64,000 bases of DNA from an uncultured Prevotellaceae bacterium (GCA_900318645.1 ONLH01000003.1:1-64000); one strand, 5' to 3'. Counted from the stretch's first letter, positions 15,117 through 24,683 are shown. Numbers and translations: made by a program. Notes: generated by a model not told the origin, from the sequence alone.

Positions 15117-16517
15117 CTACTTGCCCACGCAGAAGTGGGAGAAGATCTCGCCGAGGATGTTGTCGGTGGTGATTTCGCCGGTGATTTCACCGAGCCAATG
15201 GAGGCATTCGCGGATGTCTTGGTCGAGAAGGTCACCGCTCAGGCCGCTGTCGAGGCCGCTAATGGCACGGGCGATGGCATCGCGGGCACGGGTCAGGGCC
15301 TGATAGTGGCGGGCGTTGGTGACGATGACGGCGTCGCTTTCCACGTCGGGCAGGGCGGCGTTTTTGACGATGAGGTCGCGCAGTGCTTCGATGTCGCTCT
15401 CGCGCTTGGCACTGATGGCTACAACTGTTGTACCCTCGGGCAAGTGGAGGTCGTTTAGCTCACTTCTCGCAGCTACATCGTCGTCAAGGTCGGTTTTGTT
15501 GAGTATGACGATAAGGGCCTTGCCCTTGCAGTGGTCTAGGATACTATGCGCCATGCTGGTGTCGGCGCTGGTGACATCAACGACCCAAAGCACGATGTTG
15601 GCTTTGTCGATAGCTTGCCAGGTGCGCATGATACCCATCTGCTCGACGGCGTCGCTTGACTGGCGGATGCCCGCAGTATCGATGAAGCGGTACAGCGTGC
15701 CGCCCATGACCACGGTGTCCTCGATGGTGTCGCGTGTGGTGCCGTGGATGTTGCTTACCAGCGCACGGTCGTCGCGCAGCAGGGCGTTCAGCAGGGTGGA
15801 TTTTCCTGCATTGGTCTGTCCCACGATGGCGACGGGCATACCGTTGCGGATGGCGTTACCATCACGGTAACTGTCCGCCAGACGACTAATCAAGGCATGA
15901 ATGCCGCGGGCCAACGTTGTCACCTCGCTACGGTCGGCAAAGGTCACATCTTCCTCGCTGAAGTCCAATTCCAGCTCAATCAATGCCGTGAAGTGCAGCA
16001 ACTTGTCACGCAGGGCTTTCAACTCGTCGCTGTAGCGGCCGCGCATCTGGTTCATCGCCACATGGTGTGCTGCACGGGACTGCGCTTCAATGACGTCGGC
16101 GACGGCCTCAGCCTGCGACAGGTCCATGCGCCCGTTGGCGAAGGCGCGGCGCGTGAATTCACCTGCAGTGGCATGGCGGCAACCTGCGTCAATCAGCGTC
16201 TGGATAACCTGTTGCTGGATCCACGTCGAACCGTGGCAGGCCAGTTCCACCACATCCTCGCCAGTGAATGAATTGGGCGCTCTATAGATTGTCAGCACAG
16301 CCTGGTCAAGCATGTCGCCATTGGTGTCCACGATGTGTCCTAAATGGACGGTATGCGTTTTCATGTCGGCAAGCGGTTTGCCTTGCCATCTCTGTCCGAC
16401 GATGTCCAGTGCCTGAGGGCCGCTCACACGTATCACGGCAATGCCGCCGCGCCCCTGCGGGGTCGAAACAGCACAAATGGTGTCGTTTCCAATATCAGTC
16501 AATTCAATCGTATTCAT
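15117..16517 (-). CDS. mnmE: tRNA modification GTPase MnmE
   Basis: The 466-residue product works with MnmG to make the 5-carboxymethylaminomethyl group on U34 of certain tRNAs. The N-terminal folate-binding domain begins DTICAVSTPQGRGGIAVIRVSG. The G domain has the P-loop GQTNAGKST (233-241), the switch region GTTRDT (259-264), DTAG (280-283) and NKTD. The protein ends in CVGK; the family ends in C(I/L/V)GK with the essential cysteine. The start codon overlaps the upstream nuclease stop by four bases, so translation is probably coupled, an unusual partner for mnmE. A hairpin terminator follows. Confidence 0.97.
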   Translation of the reverse strand: MNTIELTDIGNDTICAVSTPQGRGGIAVIRVSGPQALDIVGQRWQGKPLADMKTHTVHLGHIVDTNGDMLDQAVLTIYRAPNSFTGEDVVELACHGSTWIQQQVIQTLIDAGCRHATAGEFTRRAFANGRMDLSQAEAVADVIEAQSRAAHHVAMNQMRGRYSDELKALRDKLLHFTALIELELDFSEEDVTFADRSEVTTLARGIHALISRLADSYRDGNAIRNGMPVAIVGQTNAGKSTLLNALLRDDRALVSNIHGTTRDTIEDTVVMGGTLYRFIDTAGIRQSSDAVEQMGIMRTWQAIDKANIVLWVVDVTSADTSMAHSILDHCKGKALIVILNKTDLDDDVAARSELNDLHLPEGTTVVAISAKRESDIEALRDLIVKNAALPDVESDAVIVTNARHYQALTRARDAIARAISGLDSGLSGDLLDQDIRECLHWLGEITGEITTDNILGEIFSHFCVGK

Positions 16518-17410
16518 CGGCGTGGGTAATATTTAGGCCAGTCCTTAATGTTCTCTTTGCTCTCGATGACGTCTTCCACTTTATCCTCTAGAGTTGAGAG
16601 GAAGTTGTATCCCGTCAATTCCTCCACCTTGTCGATGGTGGTGGCATAGTTGGTCCAGCTGTTGGGTATCGGCTGGTTCTCCATCACAAAGGCGATGGCA
16701 CGGTTCTGGCTTGGCGAATAGATGACCTTGAAGAAACGCTCGGGCACGGCGATGTCACCGTGTTTGCCGATATACTCCATGTCATCACTGAAGATGGGGC
16801 CTGTGAATATGATGAGGCGTTCGGCAGTACGTGACCATCTGTGCACTGCTTCTTCCACGTGGCGCCACTCGCCGTCATTCATCTCGTCGAGCTGAGGGCA
16901 GATGTTCGTCATCAGGAAGCACTCTTCCATCGCGGTCTTGTCCCAGCGCATGTCCATCGCTGGTGCCATGTGGCCGCGGGTGTATCCGCTCTCCTTGTAG
17001 TCCCACCAGTCGGGGCATCCCTTCACGTCGCGGTCGCGCTCAAACTGGTAATTGGCGCGGTTCTCGGCATCACGTGAGTCGGCCATCGATGTCATGGTGT
17101 TGGTCAGCTCGTAGGCCACGCAGTTGGGCACGCGGTAATGCTTATTGAAATATACTGTGATGGCCTTGTAACGCACCGTCTGGTTGTCGAGCCTCTCGGG
17201 CAGTTTCACGTCCAGCAGCCCCAAGTCACCCGTGGACTGGTATTCCTTGCCTTCGTGATGGGCTTGTTGTTCGGTAGTCTGCTCGGTAGGCAGTTCGTCG
17301 TTATAGGCGCTCTTGTAGAACGCGTTTTTCTGGTATCCGTGATACCCTGCCAGTCCCAGCAATAGCACTGCCAGCACGTAATAGATGCTCCTTTTCTGTT
17401 TCTTTTTCAT
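16514..17410 (-). CDS. NUC-type DNA/RNA non-specific endonuclease (copy 1)
   Basis: The product has 298 residues. A membrane segment at about 9-23 (IYYVLAVLLLGLAGY) makes it a signal-anchored or secreted protein. The nuclease core has NCVAYELT (96-103), GCP, then the motif region SGYTRGHMAPAMDMRW with TRGH at 144-147, and LMTNICPQ followed by the Asn/Glu-rich helix. The family motif is DRGH; here Thr replaces Asp while the catalytic His and the following Asn (TNICPQ) are kept. It probably degrades external nucleic acid outside the cytoplasm. Two paralogues lie at 19791 and 20789. It is translationally coupled to mnmE. Confidence 0.88.
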   Translation of the reverse strand: MKKKQKRSIYYVLAVLLLGLAGYHGYQKNAFYKSAYNDELPTEQTTEQQAHHEGKEYQSTGDLGLLDVKLPERLDNQTVRYKAITVYFNKHYRVPNCVAYELTNTMTSMADSRDAENRANYQFERDRDVKGCPDWWDYKESGYTRGHMAPAMDMRWDKTAMEECFLMTNICPQLDEMNDGEWRHVEEAVHRWSRTAERLIIFTGPIFSDDMEYIGKHGDIAVPERFFKVIYSPSQNRAIAFVMENQPIPNSWTNYATTIDKVEELTGYNFLSTLEDKVEDVIESKENIKDWPKYYPRR

Positions 17411-17432
17411 AGTGATTATTGTTTCTCGCCGA

Positions 17433-17440
17433 CAAAGTTA
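17433..17440 (-). promoter_or_regulatory. -7 box of the nuclease-mnmE operon
   Basis: TAACTTTG on the minus strand, about 23 bases before the nuclease start. Confidence 0.5.
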
Positions 17441-17454
17441 CTATTTTTTTAGAT

Positions 17455-17489
17455 TTAGACCATAGACTTTGGACCTTAGACCTTAGACG
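17455..17489. repeat. degenerate 7-base tandem repeat, core TAGAC
   Basis: Five units with the pattern NTRGACN follow each other with exact seven-base spacing. The array lies between the stop of the DUF4838 gene and the start of the nuclease gene. Confidence 0.8.
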
Positions 17490-17512
17490 TTGGCAGTTGC
17501 TTGACAAGAAAC

Positions 17513-19693
17513 TTACTTTACCTGAATCTCGTCGATGAAGAAGTAGCCGTCATAGCCGACGCCGAAGTGCCAGTCAGGGCAGGCACCGATGGTCTTTATG
17601 TTCACCTTGACGTAGCGTGCCTTTACTGGCAGCGGAGTGTTGATTGTCGCCCAGCGGTACTTGGGTGACATGTCGCGGTCTTCCTCAAAGTTGAAAGTGC
17701 CGATGTCGGAGAAGTTCACATTGTCGCTCGAGATGGCATAGGAAATACTCATGGGCAGGAAGATCCAGGCACCCAGATTATGCAGGCAGTCGGTGCGCAC
17801 CGTCGTGAACTGTTTCTCCTCGCCTAAATCAACCACCATTTCGGCATCCTCGCCAACCCAACCGACCCAACTCTCTCCATAGGTCGCTCCGCCGAACAGT
17901 CCGTCGGTCAGCGCAGTTCCCGAGATGGGTACGAATCGGTACTCGGGCAGGTTCTTATAGGTGACTTTGGCTCCCAGCGCGAGGTTGTTGCTGATACCCG
18001 GCAGGAAGCGCTCCAGGTACAGGTCACAATAGTCATCTACCGAGTTCTTACGCTCGGTCAAGGACTTGATACCCGCCTCATTACCGCGTTGACGGAAGAG
18101 TTCCACCTCGCGGATGCGCTCCTCACGGTCGCCCTCGGTTGATGTGCGCTCAAGTTCCAGCTTGCTGTATTGCTGCTGCAGCCGTGCTGCATGGACGCGC
18201 TTGAGTAGTGTCTCGTCACCGGCAACTGCCGCCTCGGCCTGGTCGAACAGGTCATCGTATTGTGCCAGCAGATAGGGGCGCAGCATGCCCTCCTTGTGCG
18301 ACACGGGCGAGTCATAAATCCACAGGTCCTTGCCACTGCCCAGCAGGGCGCCCTCGCGCATCTTGAGGTAACGGTACAGATAGGGGGCAGCCTTGCCGTA
18401 GTAGCCGTCTAAGAAGGTGTGCATCAGGCTGTCAGTATTGGCATCGACGTTCCACATCAGTTTGGAAATCATATAGGCGCGCAGCTCGCTGAAGTCCACG
18501 CCCCTGAAGCCAGCCACCTGCTCAAACAGCATCGTGGCATGGTTCTCTTTGAACAGCCTCATGTTGGGCTGCAGCACATGGAAGTTGGGGAACGGAGTGA
18601 CTAAGTTGTCGAAGTTGATGCCATAGTCCCAGACGAAGATGTTGTCCGATATCTTGCCCCAACCCGTCAGGGCGCGCATGAAGTCGCGCCCGCTGGCGTT
18701 CTCGGTCAAGGGAACTTCACGTTTGCTGTCGATGCTGCACAGCATGATGTTCACGTTGGGCAGCGGTTTGGTGTGCTTGGGTGGCTGCATGCTGTACAGG
18801 TAGGCCAGCGTCGAGAATTCCTTGTCGGGGAAACGCTGTGCCAGTTTGTTCATGAAGCGCACCAGGTTGCCCGACGGCGAACCCTCGTACTCGTCCACGG
18901 CCTTGCACTCGGGGCAGGCACATTGCGTGCTGTTGCCGTCGTTCTGGCTCACCGAGATGAGTTTCATGCCGGGATTGGCCTTAAAGATGCTGTCGATCTT
19001 GGCAGCGGCTAGTTCAAAGACCTCAGGATTGGTTAGACACCACTGGCTGTGTGTGCCAGGATGGCGCACGCCGTTAAAGAAGGAATAATACTCGGGATGT
19101 GTCTTTCCATAGACTGCAGCCGGCAAAATCTGGTTAAAGGTGTGGACCCACATGTTGGCTGCAAAGATTTCTTTGGGCTCCTTGAGCCTGTAGAAGGTCA
19201 CATAATCGGGGTCCTCAGTGCCGTAGGTCTGCGTCTGGCGATAGCGGAATGAAGGCGTCTCGGCATGGTGCTGTTCGGCAATCGTGATGTTGGTGCGCGG
19301 CTCTACGGTCCAAGCGTTGGCGGCGTAGTAGCGTACGCCTAATTCGTTTTCCAGCAGTGTTGCCACGCCATAGAGCGCCCCCTTACCACCGCCGCTCTTG
19401 ATAGTTAAGCAACCGTCATGGCAATCGATGACAAAGCCGTCCTCGCCAGCCTCGTCGGTCGTGCCACCGATAAGGATCAGATTCTTCCTGTTCGCATCGA
19501 CTGAGATGGGCAACTTCGCTCCTGTCATGCGCTCAACAAACTTGTTCAGCAACATGGCTGCATCCCGGTTGACCTCACTCTCCTCAACGATGGCAATCGC
19601 CGCCCGCGCCTTGCCGTTTTTCATTACTTGCAACTGTGCCGATGCCTGCATGGCTGCCAGCATCACAACAGCAAACAACAATATTTTTTTCAT
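17513..19693 (-). CDS. secreted DUF4838 protein with discoidin-like domain
   Basis: The product has 726 residues. A signal peptide (MKKILLFAVVMLAAMQASAQ) is followed by an N-terminal glycosidase-associated domain (about 25-140: LLNKFVERMTGAKLPI...ALYGVATLLENELGVRYYA). A central DUF4838 TIM-barrel-like region runs about 150-560, with the cysteine pair in TQCACPECKAVDEYE. The C-terminus (about 590-726) looks like an F5/8 type C (discoidin) carbohydrate-binding domain (VVDLGEEKQFTTVRTDC, KARYVKVNIKTIG). This set suggests action on host or plant glycans outside the cell, but no catalytic residue is known to me for the family. A terminator of the upstream operon lies between it and the next nuclease. 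Confidence 0.85.
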   Translation of the reverse strand: MKKILLFAVVMLAAMQASAQLQVMKNGKARAAIAIVEESEVNRDAAMLLNKFVERMTGAKLPISVDANRKNLILIGGTTDEAGEDGFVIDCHDGCLTIKSGGGKGALYGVATLLENELGVRYYAANAWTVEPRTNITIAEQHHAETPSFRYRQTQTYGTEDPDYVTFYRLKEPKEIFAANMWVHTFNQILPAAVYGKTHPEYYSFFNGVRHPGTHSQWCLTNPEVFELAAAKIDSIFKANPGMKLISVSQNDGNSTQCACPECKAVDEYEGSPSGNLVRFMNKLAQRFPDKEFSTLAYLYSMQPPKHTKPLPNVNIMLCSIDSKREVPLTENASGRDFMRALTGWGKISDNIFVWDYGINFDNLVTPFPNFHVLQPNMRLFKENHATMLFEQVAGFRGVDFSELRAYMISKLMWNVDANTDSLMHTFLDGYYGKAAPYLYRYLKMREGALLGSGKDLWIYDSPVSHKEGMLRPYLLAQYDDLFDQAEAAVAGDETLLKRVHAARLQQQYSKLELERTSTEGDREERIREVELFRQRGNEAGIKSLTERKNSVDDYCDLYLERFLPGISNNLALGAKVTYKNLPEYRFVPISGTALTDGLFGGATYGESWVGWVGEDAEMVVDLGEEKQFTTVRTDCLHNLGAWIFLPMSISYAISSDNVNFSDIGTFNFEEDRDMSPKYRWATINTPLPVKARYVKVNIKTIGACPDWHFGVGYDGYFFIDEIQVK

Positions 19694-19738
19694 AAGCCTA
19701 AAGGGTTAGTGTTTAATTTCAGGCAGTAAAGATACAAC

Positions 19739-19771
19739 AATAAAAGGACATGGGCACCATGTCCTTTTATT
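19739..19771 (-). terminator. terminator of the SPFH-membrane-nuclease gene string
   Basis: A perfect 15-bp stem (arms 19739-19753 and 19757-19771) with a three-base loop lies 20 bases past the stop of the gene at 19791. The stem is flanked by A/T-rich sequence. Confidence 0.85.
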
Positions 19772-19790
19772 GTATTTTATCAAAGGGGGA

Positions 19791-20750
19791 TTATTCCCAG
19801 TCTTCAATCTTGCATTGGTGCTTGGGAATGGCGTTAGAGAAAGTCAGCCCTGTGCGGCGCTCCACCTCGGCGACTGTCACGGCATACTTCTTGATGCCGC
19901 CTGGGCAGGGCGTATTGGGGTAGATGAAGGCGATGGCGCGGCCCTGGTCGGGGGCATACAGCACCTTGAAGAAGGCGTCGGGCACAGCGATATTCTTTTT
20001 GTCCTTGCCAATCATCTTGGGATCCTTGCCCATGATGGGACCAGTATAGACCATGATGCGCTTGTCGCGCTTGGCCCAACGATGGACGCGCTCCTCCAGC
20101 ACACGCCAGTGGTCATTGTTGAGTTTGGTGTCCTGAGGGCACATGTTAGTCATGTAGAAGCACTGTGCCATCGTCGTCTTGTCCCAGCGCATATCCATCG
20201 CGGGCGCCATGTGCCCACGGCTATAGCCGCTGCCGCGGTATTCCCAGTTCTCGGGGCAGGTTTTTACGCTCTTGTCCTTGGCATAGTTGTAATTCTTGCG
20301 AACTTCATGTCCTGGGGCGTCTGCCATAGCGACCATCGTTGCCGTCAGTTCGTAGGCCACGCAGTTGGGAATCCTGAGTGACGGGTTGAAGTTTACCCTG
20401 ATGGCTTGATAATTCAATACCTGATTGGAAACGCCCTTGGGAATCGTCACCGCCAGCAGCGCATTGGTGTTTTGCTGCGGCACGACGGTGGTCGTTGTCG
20501 TCTTGCCGATGGTGGGGACGCTCATCAGCGACGATGCCGTGGCTTTGTCGGATTGTTTGGACTTTTTCTTATCCTTCTTATCCTTCTTTTTGCTTTTCTT
20601 GTCCTTTTTGCTGGACTTTTTCTTGTTCTTGCTCTTGGCTTGGACACACCACTGGGTGGTGATGCTGCTGTCGCCCATCACCTGCGGAGGCAGGGCACCG
20701 CCCATAACCATCGCCACAACAATTACCCAAATCTTCAATGATTGCTTCAT
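19791..20750 (-). CDS. NUC-type DNA/RNA non-specific endonuclease (copy 2)
   Basis: The product has 319 residues. A signal peptide (MKQSLKIWVIVVAMVMGGALP) is followed by a strongly basic lysine/serine linker at about 39-70, then the nuclease domain: NCVAYELT near 129-136, SRGHMAPAMDMRW with SRGH at 177-180, and MTNMCPQD. The Asp of DRGH is replaced by Ser. The lysine-rich stretch could bind nucleic acid or a cell-surface polyanion. It is the last gene of the string that starts with the SPFH gene and is followed by a strong terminator. It is closest in sequence to copy 1. Confidence 0.88.
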   Translation of the reverse strand: MKQSLKIWVIVVAMVMGGALPPQVMGDSSITTQWCVQAKSKNKKKSSKKDKKSKKKDKKDKKKSKQSDKATASSLMSVPTIGKTTTTTVVPQQNTNALLAVTIPKGVSNQVLNYQAIRVNFNPSLRIPNCVAYELTATMVAMADAPGHEVRKNYNYAKDKSVKTCPENWEYRGSGYSRGHMAPAMDMRWDKTTMAQCFYMTNMCPQDTKLNNDHWRVLEERVHRWAKRDKRIMVYTGPIMGKDPKMIGKDKKNIAVPDAFFKVLYAPDQGRAIAFIYPNTPCPGGIKKYAVTVAEVERRTGLTFSNAIPKHQCKIEDWE

Positions 20751-20758
20751 CTTATCGC

Positions 20759-20793
20759 ATCTAATATCTGCTATCTATTATCTAATATCTAAT
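20759..20793. repeat. degenerate 7-base tandem repeat, core ATCT
   Basis: Five units of the form ATCTNNT run without interruption between two nuclease genes, and the last unit overlaps the stop codon of the upstream gene (20789-20791). Confidence 0.85.
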
Positions 20794-21655
20794 TAATCCA
20801 CGCATCCAGGTTCACATGCGTTTCCAATCGCTGTTGTTCCTCGGTGGACAGGGTAGGGAAGAAGTCCAGCCCGGTCCTACGCTCCACCTCATCGACGCTC
20901 ACGGCATATTGCCGCAGGCGCCCTCCGCTGTGCCCGTTCGGATAGATGAACGCGATGGCTCGCCTGGGCCTCACGCACGGCGCCATAATGACCTTGTAGT
21001 AGGCGCTGGGCACCGTTACCCGTCCGCCGGCCAGCGTCGTGTCACTCTCGCTTACGACAGGCCCTGTGAACACCAGCAGCGCGCTGTCCCGTGCCGTCCA
21101 CTCCCGCACCTTCTCCTCCAGTTTCGCCCAGCCGCCCTCGTTCAGGGCCTTGTGCATAGGGGCGACGTTGGTCAGCAGGAACGACTGCCGCATGGCCTCC
21201 TCGCTCCATTTCAAGTCTCCCGCGGGCACCAGATGCCCACGATCCATGCCGCTCCCCGCATAGTCCTGCAGCGACGGGCAACCCTTCACGCCAGCATCGG
21301 GAATGAACTCGCTCATGCGCTCGACCGTTCCGTTTAGCTCGTTGTTAACGAGCTCATAAATCGCGCAGTTAGCGATGCCCCGCTCGCCATTGAAGTGCAC
21401 AGCGAATGCTTCGCCGTAGTTCACCAGCGTGTCGTTCATGCTGTTGGGAATGCCGACGGTCATCAGGCTGTCGCGCCCAACCTCGCTCAAGGGCACCAGA
21501 TGTGGAGTATTGTTGTTCACGATGACACGATATAGCAAAAAGCATACCAACGCCACCGTCAAGCCCCACAAGAGGAACCTGACGGCATCGCCACACCGTT
21601 GCCACAACCGCTCTAAACGCTTTTTCATAGTCACAAAGGGACCCGTCAACTTCAT
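20789..21655 (-). CDS. NUC-type DNA/RNA non-specific endonuclease (copy 3)
   Basis: The product has 288 residues. A membrane segment at about 28-46 (FLLWGLTVALVCFLLYRVIV) anchors or exports it. The nuclease core keeps the family motif unchanged: SGMDRGHLVPAGDLKW, DRGH at 138-141, and LTNVAPMHKALNEG. NCAIYELVN and GCP are shared with copies 1 and 2. The start at 21655 overlaps the stop of the last membrane-family gene by four bases (ATGA), which ties it to that operon; an internal ATG nine codons on is possible. It is more divergent than copies 1 and 2 and much more GC-rich. Confidence 0.88.
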   Translation of the reverse strand: MKLTGPFVTMKKRLERLWQRCGDAVRFLLWGLTVALVCFLLYRVIVNNNTPHLVPLSEVGRDSLMTVGIPNSMNDTLVNYGEAFAVHFNGERGIANCAIYELVNNELNGTVERMSEFIPDAGVKGCPSLQDYAGSGMDRGHLVPAGDLKWSEEAMRQSFLLTNVAPMHKALNEGGWAKLEEKVREWTARDSALLVFTGPVVSESDTTLAGGRVTVPSAYYKVIMAPCVRPRRAIAFIYPNGHSGGRLRQYAVSVDEVERRTGLDFFPTLSTEEQQRLETHVNLDAWIN

Positions 21656-22281
21656 TTGTTCTTTTTATACAAGAACCGGAAGAGGAAATCAGTAGCGAAC
21701 ATCGCAATGAGAAGGCAGATTAAGATAGCCATTACCAGATGGTTCTCAAAAGTATTGATGCTGAAGATTAAGGCCATCAAGGCAGATAAAACTGCGTACA
21801 CACGAGAACTTCTAATCATGAGCTTGAACATCTCGGCATTGGTGACACGCACGGATGAGCGGTCAGGACCAAAGCCTAAGAACGGATGATAGGCCAGAAT
21901 GAGGAATGCGATGGCTCCGATGAAGCAACACACATAATATCTCAGGAAAGAGTCATCGAGCTCAAATCTGTGAGTAGTAACCCCGATGATCAGTGAGATG
22001 GCAAGAATTAGGGCAGTCGCCACCTCAAAGGTGGTCCCCTCGCGAGTGCGCTGCACCTTTATCTTTTTAAAAGCACGTTCTACTTTCTCGCTCTCTCTTT
22101 CTTCATTGGCCTTTATGGCGGAGTTGTAATGACTCACCAGGGCAAACGCGCCAATCATGATGAGTCCCGAAATGACAGTTACAAGATGATTGATCCTGCC
22201 GTGTATATAAGCGACGATGATCAGAAACAATACCACCAGCAAGATGGCCATGATCACTTTATAAGTTTTTGCCTTGTCCAT
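21652..22281 (-). CDS. six-helix membrane protein, single-module member of a local family
   Basis: The product has 209 residues. Two N-terminal helices (about 9-30, 33-52) are followed by a charged loop, then the family module: IKVQRTREGTTFE, a helix ending in THRF, a second helix ending in LAYHP, the segment VTNAEMFKLMIRSSR, and two more helices. The same module recurs eight more times in the next five upstream genes. I do not recognise a named family. It overlaps the nuclease gene at 20789 by four bases, which links the membrane family to the nucleases. Confidence 0.7.
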   Translation of the reverse strand: MDKAKTYKVIMAILLVVLFLIIVAYIHGRINHLVTVISGLIMIGAFALVSHYNSAIKANEERESEKVERAFKKIKVQRTREGTTFEVATALILAISLIIGVTTHRFELDDSFLRYYVCCFIGAIAFLILAYHPFLGFGPDRSSVRVTNAEMFKLMIRSSRVYAVLSALMALIFSINTFENHLVMAILICLLIAMFATDFLFRFLYKKNK

Positions 22282-22324
22282 GATTTCTGTTTTTCTTGCA
22301 ATGAATAATGACTGCCGTTGTTGC

Positions 22325-23467
22325 TTAATCTTTAGCCCTGTTGACGAGGATGACTATAATGACTGCCACGATGAACGTCACTGCCGCGAGTCCATACAAT
22401 AGCCCAATTACACTAAATCTCTGAAACGGGAATAACAATAAGAATAGGGCTACTATTATAGCCATCACGCGAAAACTGCCAATGATTAATTTGGCCTGTT
22501 TGAGATTGGTCACCTTGGGCCACTGATTCTTTTTTAAAATTGTGTCGGGTCGATGTGTGGACCAAAGCATCATGAAGGCGTAGAAGGTAAAAAAGAGCAT
22601 CGTAATCCGCCTATTGAAGTAATCCGTCAACATATCGGGATTCAAGAAACCGGCATTGGGGTCATCATCGGCGAAGATACCGTTTATCGCCCCCAGTACC
22701 CATGCCAGGACTATCAGAACGCCGACGAGCGCTTCAATGGAGGTGCCCAAGACGGTATGCGGCACTTTTACATGATTGATGTCGAAACCATCCACGGCTG
22801 CGTCCTGCTTGATGTCCTCGCGATTGCTCCTGGCTTTGTAGATGAGGTAGCGGAAGACGGCGACGGTGACAAGAAGAACCGCTCCGGTGATGTATAAAAG
22901 AATTCTATAGTAGAAAAAGCCAGTTGAAAAATCTCCCAAAGGTAGGGCATATGCAAGGACTAACAACGCAAGTTCAACGGCCAGCACGCGGCACATGCGG
23001 ACTTCAAGGGCCACCTGCTTCACATTAGTATGCCTTCTTACCATTGAAAGAAATCTCGGCATATACACAAACCACAGGACGGTAATGGCCATGATTGTCA
23101 GTGTAAACATGGTTACTGAGTCGATGTAATAAAAGTATCCCTCGGTCCAAAACCGATCGGTGACAAGCGCCACTATCCAAGCGACAGCGATAATCAGTAG
23201 TGTGAGCACTTCAAAGATGACCCCCTCGCGTGAGCGCGGCACTTCGGTTAAGTCCAGTTTCGGACCGTCCTCTTTCTCTTTACCAATCTTATTGACAAAG
23301 GCTACAAAAATGCATATCGCTGCCATGATTGCCATGCAGCAGCAACCGAACACAAGTTCCCCGGTCTCAACGATTCCCCTTCTAGACATGACAATCGTAT
23401 AGATGATGAAGGCCGCTGCAATAATACCGATAAGAAGGAGATAAATATTCCTATTCAGTTGTTTCAT
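22325..23467 (-). CDS. membrane protein, two-module member of the local family
   Basis: The product has 380 residues from the ATG at 23467 (MKQLNRNIYLLL), chosen because paralogues start the same way; a longer frame would overlap the upstream gene. Two N-terminal helices come first. Module 1 begins LTEVPRSREGVIFE and has VYMPRFL and HTNVKQVALEVRMCR. Module 2 begins VKVPHTVLGTSIEA and has STHRPD and VTNLKQAKLIIGSFR. About ten transmembrane helices in all. Function unknown. Confidence 0.7.
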   Translation of the reverse strand: MKQLNRNIYLLLIGIIAAAFIIYTIVMSRRGIVETGELVFGCCCMAIMAAICIFVAFVNKIGKEKEDGPKLDLTEVPRSREGVIFEVLTLLIIAVAWIVALVTDRFWTEGYFYYIDSVTMFTLTIMAITVLWFVYMPRFLSMVRRHTNVKQVALEVRMCRVLAVELALLVLAYALPLGDFSTGFFYYRILLYITGAVLLVTVAVFRYLIYKARSNREDIKQDAAVDGFDINHVKVPHTVLGTSIEALVGVLIVLAWVLGAINGIFADDDPNAGFLNPDMLTDYFNRRITMLFFTFYAFMMLWSTHRPDTILKKNQWPKVTNLKQAKLIIGSFRVMAIIVALFLLLFPFQRFSVIGLLYGLAAVTFIVAVIIVILVNRAKD

Positions 23468-23513
23468 AATCAATTCTTTATATTGACGTAATTCATGAAT
23501 TGTACAGTTAGCC

Positions 23514-24623
23514 TCATTCTCTTTTTGCTTTGCTGATGAAGTGTTCAAAAATAAAGTCGGGAATCAGGAAAATGGCTATCGGTATTAGCCAATAAGCGGG
23601 ATGAGGGAACTGTGAGAAGTCCCAAATCTGATTGCAGAGAACCAAGAAAGCCCAGATAATGGCTCCAACGCGGGTCCTGCGGACGCTGAGGGCAACTACG
23701 CGGGCATTGGTCAAATCTTTGTGGTCCAGCCTGCCGAAGGGACGCTCATAGGCAGTTATGAGAAGGGCGATGACAGCGATGGTACACATGATGGTTCCAA
23801 TGGGCCAATGCTCGATGCCTCCGCTGAACTCATGTTTTGCAAAGGCGATGATCCAGGCGGCGATGAGCAGTAGGACTGCAATGGCTTCCATGAGGGTGCC
23901 TTCGCGGGTGCGGCCGATCTTTACCTTCTTGAGGTCGAAATCGTTCTTGTTTTGAGCCTCGGCCGCCAGTGATGATTGAAGGTCTATTGAGGGTATCTCA
24001 GCTCGTTTGATGAACATTTTCGAGAGAATCAAGACGACTCCGATGGCTAGCAGCGTCCACGGTAGCCACTCCAATGACGTATTAATCAGGAAAACGAAAC
24101 CCAACAATGTCAGGGCGGCGGTAAAGGATATGGCATGGTCGCGCAGAATCAGCTGTTTGACCTCTTCCATGCCACGCACACCATAGGTGCCACCGACGGT
24201 TTTGGGGTAGTAGGTCATGCCGATGTAGGCCAGTGAGTACACCGTGAGCACTATAGCAATCGAGATAAGCTTGACATCATCGTTGTCCAAAAGATGCCGC
24301 TTGAACATCAGCGTCCATGATACAATGAGCATGACGACAGTGACGATATCGCAGAAGGCTCCGGCCAGAGTGAATGGCACTTTGACCGTCTGCTTCTGGG
24401 CCTCAAGTAGCACATTTTCCTTCTCTTCCCTTTGCAGGCCCTCAGGATCAAACTTTGCCTTCAGGCTGCGGGCAATCATTTCAATGAAAATGCATCCGAT
24501 GATGAATGGCACCAGTGTTCCGCCCGACCAGTATTCTGTGAATTTCAATCCCAAAAGGGTTCCACCCCAGATGATCTCGGCAGCCGTTTTCAAGATATTG
24601 ATATTTTTGTTATTGAGTTCCAT
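23514..24623 (-). CDS. membrane protein, two-module member of the local family
   Basis: The product has 369 residues from MELNNKNINILKT at 24623. Two N-terminal helices are followed by module 1 (QTVKVPFTLAGAFCD, TYYPK, GMEEVKQLILRDH) and module 2 (VKIGRTREGTLMEA, ITAYERPFG, LTNARVVALSVRRTR). The second module is closest to that of the gene at 21652. A long acidic/charged loop separates the modules. Function unknown. Confidence 0.7.
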   Translation of the reverse strand: MELNNKNINILKTAAEIIWGGTLLGLKFTEYWSGGTLVPFIIGCIFIEMIARSLKAKFDPEGLQREEKENVLLEAQKQTVKVPFTLAGAFCDIVTVVMLIVSWTLMFKRHLLDNDDVKLISIAIVLTVYSLAYIGMTYYPKTVGGTYGVRGMEEVKQLILRDHAISFTAALTLLGFVFLINTSLEWLPWTLLAIGVVLILSKMFIKRAEIPSIDLQSSLAAEAQNKNDFDLKKVKIGRTREGTLMEAIAVLLLIAAWIIAFAKHEFSGGIEHWPIGTIMCTIAVIALLITAYERPFGRLDHKDLTNARVVALSVRRTRVGAIIWAFLVLCNQIWDFSQFPHPAYWLIPIAIFLIPDFIFEHFISKAKRE

Positions 24624-24683
24624 AATGTAAGAGTTTAGGAGATACAAATAGGTTTTCTTATTGACTTCTTGTATTGTGGCTAC

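Noticed and set aside
20570..20640. Lysine codon repeat in nuclease copy 2 as a spacer-type tandem repeat
   Set aside because: It is in frame within a coding region and explained by a Lys/Ser-rich linker.
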